10,259 nucleotides of DNA. It comes from Chitinophagia bacterium (GTDB taxonomy: Bacteria; Bacteroidota; Bacteroidia; Chitinophagales; Chitinophagaceae). The stretch spans positions 1 to 10,259 of the forward strand of contig RGMU01000037.1 of assembly GCA_010021705.1 (NCBI GenBank), in the 5' to 3' direction. The translations under genes and the position numbers were made by a program. The notes beneath the pieces are model-generated. The model was not told where the DNA came from. It saw only the letters and a list, made by a program, of their open reading frames with translations, and did no database searches. Below are positions 1-6,687 of the stretch, one piece after another (position 1 is the stretch's first letter; each line of letters starts with the position of its first letter).

Positions 1-256
1 CTTGCTGTGAATTGGCAGCACTGCCCGCACCATCACACACTATGGCTATGCCCCAACCGTTGCTTAAAGTGCCACAAAAGCTACTATCTTGGCATGGTGT
101 GCCGGTGCCTTTGTGGCTTTTACCGATTGCCGAACCGGAGACCATAAAAAAGGGAGTATCCGGTTTGTTCATTTTGTTAATCTTTTTAGGAGAAGATGCC
201 GCTTTTGGACTACCGCCTTTTGGCTTATCTTTATCTATAGATTTCTTTTTGCTCAT
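1..256 (-). CDS. PP2C-family protein phosphatase of a TerY-type module, N-terminal part only
   Basis: Predicted metal-dependent Ser/Thr protein phosphatase, cytoplasmic (no signal peptide visible). Reading the minus strand from the ATG at 256, 85 codons are open to the left edge, so the gene is truncated by the window. Residues 1-32 are a Lys/Ser-rich, probably disordered leader. The fold begins near residue 37 with the GSAIGKSHKGTGTPCQDS pattern (Asp57) and continues to WGIAIVCDGAGSA, where Asp75 in DGAG fits the PP2C metal-binding Asp-Gly motif. This version of the motifs is typical of PP2C proteins encoded beside TerY-like VWA proteins. The start lies 23 bases after the stop of the VWA gene at 280-957, so both are probably one transcript. 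PP2C proteins in such modules are thought to reverse phosphorylation by a partner kinase, which would be outside the window. The family call is fairly firm; the substrate is unknown. Confidence 0.85.
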   Translation of the reverse strand, partial: MSKKKSIDKDKPKGGSPKAASSPKKINKMNKPDTPFFMVSGSAIGKSHKGTGTPCQDSSFCGTLSNGWGIAIVCDGAGSAANSQQ

Positions 257-279
257 TGATATATTCTGTTCCTAAAACA

Positions 280-957
280 TTATACTTTATACCCGGTCAT
301 CCAACTATTTGGGGCTGGTAAATTTACCGTGCCACCTTCTTTAGAATTGGCAACAATGGTCATGGAGGCACTTAACCACTGAAAGAACTCTACAAATTTA
401 GCACCTTCTAAAGGGGCAGGCGGCATGTTTGGTGCTGAAATACTTGCTAATAAATTCATATTAGCACCGGCTACACCTATTGCCAAAAAAGAAAACTCTT
501 TGTTGTTTGTGCCTTCATGTATTTCATTTTGAAGCCCCCACACGTCTTGCCCGGCATCCGGTTCTCCGTCTGTTATCAATACAATCCAGGGTCTAAAATA
601 AGGCTGCCCTGTACTTTTATACCAACTTTTTTGCGTCCTCACCAACTCAATGCCCTTTCTAACGGCATCCACCATTTTTGTAGTGCCTTTGGTAACTAAA
701 GTAGGCATTTGAAAGGTAGTAACCAAAGCAGGCTCTACTAATACGTTAATTTCGTTATGAAATTCTATTAAACCAACTTCTAACTTTTGGCAGGTATTAG
801 TATCAGCCAATATTTCTGCATGAAAATCACGCAAGCCATTGTTAAGTTGATTAATTTTTTCACCGTCCATAGAACCTGATACATCTACCACCAATATACA
901 GCAGCATTTTTGTTCATAGTTTTGCGGTGCTTTTACTTGCAATCCAAAGTTTTCCAT
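280..957 (-). CDS. TerY-like von Willebrand factor A (VWA) domain protein
   Basis: A 225-residue single-domain VWA protein resembling TerY of tellurite-resistance and stress loci. The metal-ion-dependent adhesion site is intact: DVSGS at residues 25-29, a Thr in the GTTKM stretch (92-93), and the acidic TDGEPD loop at 129-134. The C-terminal KFVEFFQWLSASM segment is the TerY-like ending. There is no signal peptide, so it should be cytosolic. An unusual run of three cysteines (18-20) precedes the first beta strand. The PP2C phosphatase gene follows 23 bases downstream, and a Bacteroidota-type promoter lies 42 bases upstream of the ATG. In TerY-P triads the VWA protein is thought to act as a metal-dependent scaffold or substrate for the kinase/phosphatase pair; that role is inferred from the family, not shown here. 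The length suits a complete TerY protein. Confidence 0.87.
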   Translation of the reverse strand: MENFGLQVKAPQNYEQKCCCILVVDVSGSMDGEKINQLNNGLRDFHAEILADTNTCQKLEVGLIEFHNEINVLVEPALVTTFQMPTLVTKGTTKMVDAVRKGIELVRTQKSWYKSTGQPYFRPWIVLITDGEPDAGQDVWGLQNEIHEGTNNKEFSFLAIGVAGANMNLLASISAPNMPPAPLEGAKFVEFFQWLSASMTIVANSKEGGTVNLPAPNSWMTGYKV

Positions 958-1190
958 TTTTGTTTACCGTTTTTTTTAGAAAGATATTTATTGTCAGTGC
1001 AAATATAGATAAAGTATTATAGCGCACAACACTACTTTCCGATAAAGCGTGCTAACTTTACTATTTAACCACCCTTTAATCGCTGTTTAAACACCAATTT
1101 AATTAACCCAAATTAACCCTCTTTCGTCTTATTTAAATATCAAAAAACACCCCCAAACATTCCCCGTCACGCCAAAAACGCTAAACTCTA
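958..1190. other. 233-base intergenic region between the VWA and E1 genes
   Basis: AT-rich spacer holding the VWA promoter at 1000-1029. I see no gene or RNA in it. Small features are a direct repeat of AATTAACCC with a 10-base period (1101-1109 and 1111-1119) and two 8-base palindromes, GTTTAAAC (1085-1092) and ATTTAAAT (1131-1138). No convincing terminator hairpin for the upstream E1 gene is visible. Confidence 0.6.
1000..1029 (-). promoter_or_regulatory. Bacteroidota-type promoter of the VWA/PP2C operon
   Basis: On the minus strand a TTG (1027-1029) is separated by 19 bases from TATATTTG (1000-1007). This fits the Bacteroidota primary-sigma pattern of TTTG or TTG, about 19-21 bases, then TAnnTTTG. 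The -7 box ends 42 bases before the ATG of the VWA gene, leaving a short leader. It is the best-formed promoter in the window. Confidence 0.6.
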
Positions 1191-3251
1191 TTAACAGTCT
1201 AACATGGCAGCTATTACGGTGGTTACTTTGTTGGCATTGGGTAGCATGGCGGCTTCTAAACCCATATTCATGGGCACGGCAGGCAGGTTAAGCGCGCCAA
1301 TAGTTTCTACCGGTGCATCTAAGAAGCGGAAGCAGGTATGCGCAATGCGCCCCGCCAATGCCTCACAAAACGAATTGCGCAGTTGTTCTTCTGTTAACAC
1401 TATGCACTTGCCGTGCTTTTTTACGGTGGAAAATATCAGCTCTTCGTCTAAGGGATACAAGGTGCGAATGTCTATCACTTCTACACAGCCGGCAAAGTTT
1501 TTAGCTGCATTTTTTGCCCAATATACACCCATACCATAAGTGATGATGCACAGCGAATTGCCCACCCTTATTTGCTCTTCATCGGCTTCTACCACTACCC
1601 TACCCTTGCCAAAGGGTAGAATGTAGTCGCTGTCCGGCTCTATGGTTTTAGCGTCTTCGGTGCCGGGTACTTTGCTCCAGTATAGCCCTTTATGCTCTAA
1701 CATTATCACGGGATTGCCGTCATAAAAGGCAGCTTTCATAAGCCCTTTTAAGTCGGCAGCGTTTGACGGATAGGCTATTTTTATGCCCTTAATGGTGGCA
1801 AGCGTGCTTTCTACACTGCCACTATGGTAAGGACCTCCCCCTCCATACGCCCCAATAGGCACGCGCAATATCATGGATATAGGGTATTTACCACAGCTTA
1901 AATAGCAGGATTTGCTAATTTCGGTAACCAATTGGTTAATACCCGGATAAATATAGTCTGCAAACTGCACCTCTACTATGGGTTTTAATCCTACGGCATT
2001 CAGCCCAATGGTAGAACCCACTATGTAGGCTTCTTGTATGGCGGTGTTAAACACGCGGTTGTCGCCAAATTTGTCGGCTAAGGTGGCAGCTTCTCTAAAT
2101 ACGCCGCCCAAACGCCTACCCACATCCTGCCCAAAAAATAGGGCTTCGGGGTGCGTGTTTAGTATTTCTTCTACTGCATGTAGCGCGGCGTCCACCATCA
2201 CTACCTTTTCCCTGCCTTCAGGGCATCGGTTGCCTTTTTCTTCGGTAACGGGTGTGGGAATAAACACATGGTCGGCTACGGATTGCGGATGAGGTTCAGA
2301 TGAAGCTACCGCTCTGTTAAATTCGCTTTCTACATATATTTTTTGCTCTTCTTCTATTTGCGCTAACAGTGCCATATCGGCAATATTGTTAACCAATATT
2401 TGATGCTTTAGCTTGGGCAAAGGGTCGTTAAGGGCATGTTTTTCCAAGTCTTCGGGGGTTCTATACCACTCTTTTCGCACCCCGGATGTGTGATGCCCTA
2501 AAAGGGGCACTTTGGCATGGATAAGCACGGGCTTGCGGTTTTGCCTTACCCATGTAAATACATCGCTAAGCCCTTTATAGGACTCGGAAAAATTGCTGCC
2601 GTCTATGCGGGCGCGCTCCAAGCCCTTAAAGCCTGCGGCATATTCGTAAGCGTCCATTGTTCGGGCTTCATCGCTGCTTACGGATATGCCCCAATCGTTG
2701 TCTTGCACTAAATAGATGATGGGCAATTTTTTTAACACTGCAAACTGTAATGCCTCGCTCACTTCGCCCTCCGTTACACTGCCATCGCCCAACGAGCATA
2801 GCGTAATGGGCGGATAAGGATAGTCAGACAATGCTTGCTTTTCACGGTATTGAATGCCCTGTGCTATGCCCGTAGTGGGTATTACCTGCATACCGGTAGC
2901 ACTACTTTGGTGGATAATGCCGGGCATATCGGGTCGTTTAACGTTAGGGTGATTATAGTATGACCTGCCCCCCGTAAATGCGTCATCGCCTTTGGCAAGC
3001 AATTGTAGCATAAGCTCATAAGGTGTGAAGCCTAATGCCAGCATGATGCTTTCGTCTCGGTAGTAAGGGCTAACAAAGTCAAGCGGTTTCAAAAGAAATC
3101 CGGCTGCTATTTGTATGGCTTCGTGCCCTTTGGAAGTGCTGTGCACATAACGGCAAATTTGGCGGTTGGCATCGTAAATGTCTGCCATAGCGCGCGCAGT
3201 AACCATTAGTTTATAGGCACTTAATAACTGTTTGGTGGGTAGCATAGCCAC
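1191..3251 (-). CDS. 2-oxoacid dehydrogenase E1, fused alpha and beta subunits
   Basis: Thiamine-diphosphate-dependent E1 that decarboxylates a 2-oxoacid and passes the acyl group to lipoyl-E2 in the cytosol. The alpha half (about 1-320) carries GDG at 155-157 and closes the cofactor motif with DN at 184-185 (usually NN), then WGIS. The GHHTS loop at 252-256 matches the active-site loop of branched-chain E1 alpha. A polar linker near 320-348 leads to the beta half, with FGQDVGRRLGGVFR (373-386), Glu407 in the NTAIQEAYIVG cofactor-activating segment, QFADYIYPG (429-437) and YHSGS (475-479). Fused E1 proteins of this length are known in Bacteroidota. Substrate is uncertain: branched-chain 2-oxoacids are favoured over pyruvate, and no E2 or E3 gene is nearby to settle it. 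The longest frame begins with GTG at 3251; the ATG at 3245, two codons in, is the likelier start and gives 684 residues. Confidence 0.9.
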   Translation of the reverse strand: MAMLPTKQLLSAYKLMVTARAMADIYDANRQICRYVHSTSKGHEAIQIAAGFLLKPLDFVSPYYRDESIMLALGFTPYELMLQLLAKGDDAFTGGRSYYNHPNVKRPDMPGIIHQSSATGMQVIPTTGIAQGIQYREKQALSDYPYPPITLCSLGDGSVTEGEVSEALQFAVLKKLPIIYLVQDNDWGISVSSDEARTMDAYEYAAGFKGLERARIDGSNFSESYKGLSDVFTWVRQNRKPVLIHAKVPLLGHHTSGVRKEWYRTPEDLEKHALNDPLPKLKHQILVNNIADMALLAQIEEEQKIYVESEFNRAVASSEPHPQSVADHVFIPTPVTEEKGNRCPEGREKVVMVDAALHAVEEILNTHPEALFFGQDVGRRLGGVFREAATLADKFGDNRVFNTAIQEAYIVGSTIGLNAVGLKPIVEVQFADYIYPGINQLVTEISKSCYLSCGKYPISMILRVPIGAYGGGGPYHSGSVESTLATIKGIKIAYPSNAADLKGLMKAAFYDGNPVIMLEHKGLYWSKVPGTEDAKTIEPDSDYILPFGKGRVVVEADEEQIRVGNSLCIITYGMGVYWAKNAAKNFAGCVEVIDIRTLYPLDEELIFSTVKKHGKCIVLTEEQLRNSFCEALAGRIAHTCFRFLDAPVETIGALNLPAVPMNMGLEAAMLPNANKVTTVIAAMLDC

Positions 3252-3258
3252 AAAAGTA
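3251..3258 (-). promoter_or_regulatory. possible -7 box just upstream of the E1 start
   Basis: TACTTTTG on the minus strand fits TAnnTTTG and ends 5 bases before the ATG at 3245, so transcription might begin at or near the start codon. No good TTG element lies at the expected upstream distance, so the call is weak. Confidence 0.25.
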
Positions 3259-3327
3259 AACGCTTATTGCGAATTGAAGGAATATGATAGTATTAGTAAA
3301 GCAATTTAAGTAATTTTTTCTACTGCA

Positions 3328-3690
3328 TTAGTATAAAAAATGTTGCTTTTCTTTCTTCTTCCAGCCTGCATCGCTTTTATATTGGGAAAAATAAACTATT
3401 ATATCGGCATCTGATTTATAGCTTACGAAGTATATTTTTTTGCGTGCATCACTTTTATAAGTAGTAAAGTACCACAAGCCTTCGTTGCCCGAAGCATCAG
3501 ATTTGTATTGGCATTTGTAAACTACAAGGTCGGCATCGGATTTATACTCGGTTACATAAACCTTAACATCGGCATCAGATTTGTATTGGCAAGAATAAAC
3601 TGTTTGAGCTATGCCTTTTTGTCCTAAAAGCAAGCCGGCAATAAAAAATGTTAAGAAAAAAATAGCAAATTTGCAGCCGGATTGCATCAT
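3328..3690 (-). CDS. secreted YKSDA-repeat protein, 7(1) septoil-knot (former DUF6150) type
   Basis: A 120-residue protein. Residues 1-29 are a signal peptide: a short N-region with Lys7, a hydrophobic core FAIFFLTFFIAGLLLG, and probable cleavage after IAQ at 29. The mature part consists of six units of the form [V/W/I]Yxxx-YKSDA-Dxx, with YKSDA starting at 36, 49, 62, 78, 91 and 104. The third unit carries a 3-residue insertion (SGNEGL), giving spacings 13, 13, 16, 13, 13. The chain ends GWKKKEKQHFLY. This pattern matches what I recall of the small Bacteroidota family renamed 7(1) septoil knot, predicted to form a deeply knotted beta structure; function is unknown. Two cysteines (34 and 60) could form a disulfide after export. 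It is divergent from ispD (23 bases apart) and codirectional with the E1 gene. ATG codons 1 and 2 are both possible starts. Confidence 0.8.
   Translation of the reverse strand: MMQSGCKFAIFFLTFFIAGLLLGQKGIAQTVYSCQYKSDADVKVYVTEYKSDADLVVYKCQYKSDASGNEGLWYFTTYKSDARKKIYFVSYKSDADIIVYFSQYKSDAGWKKKEKQHFLY
3358..3600 (-). repeat. six tandem coding repeats of 39 (once 48) bases
   Basis: The codons for residues 31-111 of the secreted protein form six degenerate tandem units of 39 bases, the third being 48. The DNA has diverged more than the protein, but a 20-base stretch around CAGATTTGTATTGG is identical at 3494-3513 and 3572-3591, in units 3 and 1. This suggests internal duplication or selection on the YKSDA core. 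Confidence 0.75.
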
Positions 3691-3713
3691 TTATAGAGTA
3701 AAGTAATATAGAA

Positions 3714-4418
3714 ATGAAGAAGTATGCTATTATAGTAGCCGGAGGCAAAGGTAACAGATTTGGCGGGGATATACCCAAACAATTTTTGTTGCTGAACGGA
3801 AAAACGGTGTTAGAACATTCGGTTAAGGCATTTTATGATGCTTTTGATGGGGATATAACCCTAATAGTAGTTACACCCAACCAAGCCATGATGACTGCCG
3901 ATAGCCAAAGCGTGATTGAGGATTATATAGCAGCCATGCGTGAACGCTACCCTATACACACCATAAGCGGTGGTATATTGCGATACGACAGTGTTAAAAT
4001 AGGGCTTAGCTTAGCAAAAGAGGCGGGTGTAGTGTTTGTACATGACGGTGCGCGCCCGCTAATATCGCCTACGCTTATTCGGGAGTGTTATGCGGCGGCA
4101 GTAGCATTTGGTTCGGCAGTACCGGCTATACCCATAAGCGATAGCATCATTAAAGTGCAGCCTAATGGCGAATATAGCTATGAAGACAGAAACCTGCTTA
4201 GGGCGGTACAAACCCCTCAAACCTTTCATACTTCTATAATTCAGCCGGCTTTTGAACAGCCTTATTTAGATAGCTTTACCGATGAAGCATCTGTAGTAAA
4301 CTATTATGGCGGTAAAACCCATTATATAAACGGTGGGGTGTATAATATAAAAATTACACACCCCACCGATATTTTTATTGCAGAAGCACTGCTTACCGCA
4401 TTGGGAAATGGCAAATAA
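3714..4418 (+). CDS. ispD: 2-C-methyl-D-erythritol 4-phosphate cytidylyltransferase
   Basis: Catalyses CTP + 2-C-methyl-D-erythritol 4-phosphate to the CDP derivative plus diphosphate, the third step of the methylerythritol-phosphate isoprenoid pathway, in the cytosol. At 234 residues it has the usual IspD length. The CTP-binding start AGGKGNRFGGDIPKQF (9-24) supplies the conserved Arg15 and Lys22. GGILRYDSVKIGL (86-98), VHDGARP (109-115), the LLRAVQTPQTF stretch (161-171), TDEASVV (189-195) and NIKIT with Lys213 (211-215) all match family motifs. It is the only plus-strand gene, divergent from the repeat protein and convergent with the peptidase gene, whose stop is 7 bases beyond its own. 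The start is the ATG at 3714, preceded by an A-rich region and no Shine-Dalgarno sequence. No clear TAnnTTTG promoter was found upstream. Confidence 0.96.
   Translation: MKKYAIIVAGGKGNRFGGDIPKQFLLLNGKTVLEHSVKAFYDAFDGDITLIVVTPNQAMMTADSQSVIEDYIAAMRERYPIHTISGGILRYDSVKIGLSLAKEAGVVFVHDGARPLISPTLIRECYAAAVAFGSAVPAIPISDSIIKVQPNGEYSYEDRNLLRAVQTPQTFHTSIIQPAFEQPYLDSFTDEASVVNYYGGKTHYINGGVYNIKITHPTDIFIAEALLTALGNGK
3746..3779 (-). promoter_or_regulatory. possible promoter of the YKSDA-repeat gene, inside ispD
   Basis: On the minus strand TTTG (3776-3779) lies 22 bases upstream of TACCTTTG (3746-3753), a match to TAnnTTTG. It would give a leader of about 50 bases before the ATG at 3690. Because the two genes are only 23 bases apart, this promoter would sit within the first codons of ispD and overlap its P-loop-like coding region. 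Confidence 0.3.
4331..4368 (-). terminator. hairpin inside the 3' end of ispD, possible terminator of the S46 peptidase gene
   Basis: Arms 4331-4341 and 4358-4368 pair perfectly over 11 bases (CGGTGGGGTGT with its complement). After one mismatch, 4 more A-T pairs extend the stem to a 6-base loop (4347-4352). Read on the minus strand it begins 58 bases past the peptidase stop and is followed by TTTATATAAT. Read on the plus strand it is followed by ATATTTTTATT but would end ispD before its stop codon. The two convergent genes leave only 7 bases between stops, so a terminator must lie inside one of them. The structure is certain as sequence; its role is inferred. Confidence 0.45.
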
Positions 4419-4425
4419 TTATTGC

Positions 4426-6621
4426 CTAATCCCTTATTTCCATTTCATTGATAATGTTTGGAGCTTTGCCTAACTTATCAATTAAAAATAGCACAAAACG
4501 AATATCGCAAACGATGGTGCGCTTATACTTTTTATCAAAAGCAATATCACCGCTCATGGCTTCCCAGTTACCGTCAAAGGCAGTGCCAATAAGTTCGCCA
4601 TTGGCATTAATGCAAGGGCTACCGGAGTTGCCACCGGTGATGTCGTTGTTGGTGATAAAGCAAGTGTGTAAAGTACCGTCTTCATCGGCATATCTACCAT
4701 AATCTTTCTTTTTATAAAGGGTTACAAGGTCGGCAGGTACATCAAAATCTTCGTCTGCGGGTTTATATTTAGCCATAAGCCCGTCAAGGGTAGTAAAATA
4801 GTTGTAATGCACTGCATCTTGCGGGTCATAGCTTTTCACCTTACCATACGTTAACCTCATGGTACTGTTAGCATCAGGATAAAAGGCATTGTCTTTTTTC
4901 CATTTCATGGTTAGCTTAATGTATTCTTTTGCCAATGACGCTTTTTTATTGTAAAAGCCGTCTATTAATTGCTGATAATTGGTGTTGTAGTTGTTGATAA
5001 CGCTAAACGCATATTGTAAGGCTGCATCGTTATCCATTTTTTCTTTTGTAGGGTTTTTCAAAAACTCGTTAAACAGATTACTATCAGCGAGCATGGTATG
5101 GCTAAACACATATTCGGCATATTCAGGATAAGAAGTGCCTTGATAGCATGGCAATTTACCTTTAGGAGCGGGTTTGCATTTCTTCTTTCCTACACATTCT
5201 TTATTAAACAGCACTTTTGCATAAACATCGGGTAGTTGTGCTTTGTCAATGTTTTCGTAATACATGCGGGTCATTTCGGCATACATTTCTTTTTCAGTAC
5301 CAAGCTCAAATTCTTTAGCATTAGCCCTTCTGCTGTTTTGTGCACCTTTAACGTAATAGGCAATGCTATCGGGGTTGGTTTTAGGGTTTTTGGCTATATA
5401 GTCATACAACGGTTTAACGGCTGCCGCCATACGGTTTAAGCCCGATGCCCTAAAGCATTCTGTGTAATAAACAGAGTGCTTGGCATAGGGGGCAAATTGA
5501 GTGTAGGCGGTAGCAAATTGGTTCATTAATTGACTGTTTTCATTGTTTTCACGTGCCCAAGCGGTGAAGTCTGCCTCTATTTTAGCCTTTTTTTCTACTA
5601 CATGTAGTCTTTTTAACTGCTCTGTTTGTCCAATAAAATACTTCCAATAGTTGGATATGCGGGAATATAAGCTGGTTAGTTGCAGATAGGTAGCCTTATC
5701 TTTATCCATGTGGCGTTTCATAATATTAAGACGCAGGTCTCTAATGGCAACAATGGAAGGATTTACTGTATTCACAGCCATATCTATGCCATAAGACACT
5801 TCATAGCGGTTGGTACGACCCGGATAGCCCATAATCATTGCAAAATCGCCTTCTTTTACGCCTTTGATGGATACCGGTAAAAATTTAGCAGGCTTGTAAG
5901 GCACATTGGAAAGGTTGTAAGCGGAAGGCTCGTTATTGGCATCGGCATATATGCGGAACATAGAAAAATCGGAGGTGTGGCGGGGCCACATCCAGTTGTC
6001 TATATCGCCACCGTATTTGCCTAAGCTACGCGGCGGGTTGCCTACTAAGCGCACATCTGTATAGCGCTTGTATATAAGTAGAAAAAACTGATTGCCGTTA
6101 AAAAACGAGCGCACATTCACCACATATTTACCGCCTTGCGATTCTTGCTTTTCCCACTTTTTGTTTACCTCTTCCATTTTTTTAGCGTACTCTTCACCGG
6201 TGGCATCGCCAACAATGTCCTTTACCTCTGCGGTAACGTCTTTCATGCGCTGCAAAAACAGGGCTGTAACGCCTCTTGCGGGCAATTCTTCGCTTTTCTT
6301 GAGTGCCCAAAAGCCATTATCCAATAGGTTGCGCTCTACGGTGCTGAGAGAGGCAATAGCATCATAACCGCAGTGGTGATTGGTGAGCAACAGCCCTTCA
6401 GAAGAAATCATTTCTGCGGTGCAACCACCACCAAACTGTAATATAGCGTCTTTAAGGCTACTATGGTTTATGCTATATATATCTTCTTGGGTAAGTTTAA
6501 GCCCCAAACGCTGCATCTCTTCGTAATTTTTGCCAATTAGCATGGGTATCCACATGCCTTCATCGGCACGGGAGGAGAGGAAGGAGAAAATTAAAAGAAA
6601 GGCTATGATGTGCTTCTTCAT
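4426..6621 (-). CDS. S46-family dipeptidyl-peptidase, DPP7-like
   Basis: An exopeptidase of 731 residues that should release dipeptides from peptide N-termini in the periplasm or at the cell surface. Residues 1-19 are a signal peptide (MKKHIIAFLLIFSFLSSRA). Chymotrypsin-like catalytic elements are all present: TNHHCGY (80-86, His83 the likely base), DNWMWPRHTSDFSMFR with Asp218, and ITGGNSGSP with Ser666. Cys67 and Cys84 could form the N-terminal disulfide known in the family. The residue 18 positions after the nucleophile, which is Arg in DPP11 (acidic P1) and Gly in DPP7 (hydrophobic or aliphatic P1), is Gly684 in FDGNWE, so a DPP7-type preference is inferred. The central helical domain is typical. 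Such enzymes feed amino-acid metabolism in proteolytic Bacteroidota. The stop lies 7 bases from the ispD stop; tmk ends 66 bases upstream. Confidence 0.94.
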   Translation of the reverse strand: MKKHIIAFLLIFSFLSSRADEGMWIPMLIGKNYEEMQRLGLKLTQEDIYSINHSSLKDAILQFGGGCTAEMISSEGLLLTNHHCGYDAIASLSTVERNLLDNGFWALKKSEELPARGVTALFLQRMKDVTAEVKDIVGDATGEEYAKKMEEVNKKWEKQESQGGKYVVNVRSFFNGNQFFLLIYKRYTDVRLVGNPPRSLGKYGGDIDNWMWPRHTSDFSMFRIYADANNEPSAYNLSNVPYKPAKFLPVSIKGVKEGDFAMIMGYPGRTNRYEVSYGIDMAVNTVNPSIVAIRDLRLNIMKRHMDKDKATYLQLTSLYSRISNYWKYFIGQTEQLKRLHVVEKKAKIEADFTAWARENNENSQLMNQFATAYTQFAPYAKHSVYYTECFRASGLNRMAAAVKPLYDYIAKNPKTNPDSIAYYVKGAQNSRRANAKEFELGTEKEMYAEMTRMYYENIDKAQLPDVYAKVLFNKECVGKKKCKPAPKGKLPCYQGTSYPEYAEYVFSHTMLADSNLFNEFLKNPTKEKMDNDAALQYAFSVINNYNTNYQQLIDGFYNKKASLAKEYIKLTMKWKKDNAFYPDANSTMRLTYGKVKSYDPQDAVHYNYFTTLDGLMAKYKPADEDFDVPADLVTLYKKKDYGRYADEDGTLHTCFITNNDITGGNSGSPCINANGELIGTAFDGNWEAMSGDIAFDKKYKRTIVCDIRFVLFLIDKLGKAPNIINEMEIRD

Positions 6622-6634
6622 ACAGTATTTTTTG

Positions 6635-6642
6635 CAAATATA
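6635..6642 (-). promoter_or_regulatory. likely -7 box of the S46 peptidase gene
   Basis: TATATTTG on the minus strand matches TAnnTTTG exactly and ends 13 bases before the ATG at 6621, implying a very short leader. It overlaps a 12-base AT palindrome (6639-6650). No clear TTG lies at the -33 distance, so the -33 half is weak. Confidence 0.4.
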
Positions 6643-6687
6643 ATATTATAGTTAATAATCTTTAGGGTTAAAAAAAGGGTGATTTAT

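Noticed and set aside
12..275. Plus-strand 87-residue open frame at the left edge
   Set aside because: It is the antisense of the PP2C gene, whose minus-strand frame shows family motifs.
1204..1539. Plus-strand 111-residue open frame
   Set aside because: Lies wholly antisense to the E1 beta half and has no family features; shadow frame.
3494..3591. Exact 20-base repeat that could suggest a CRISPR-like array
   Set aside because: Only two copies, inside coding sequence, explained by the YKSDA protein repeats.
3575..3778. Minus-strand 67-residue hydrophobic frame across the ispD start
   Set aside because: Overlaps both the YKSDA gene and ispD in other frames; its hydrophobicity comes from AT-rich start regions.
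5597..5608. Perfect 12-base palindrome ACTACATGTAGT flanked by T tracts
   Set aside because: Sits mid-gene in the peptidase, with no loop and little stem strength; likely chance.
6639..6650. 12-base AT palindrome upstream of the peptidase gene
   Set aside because: Expected in AT-rich promoter DNA and overlapping the -7 box; no operator evidence.
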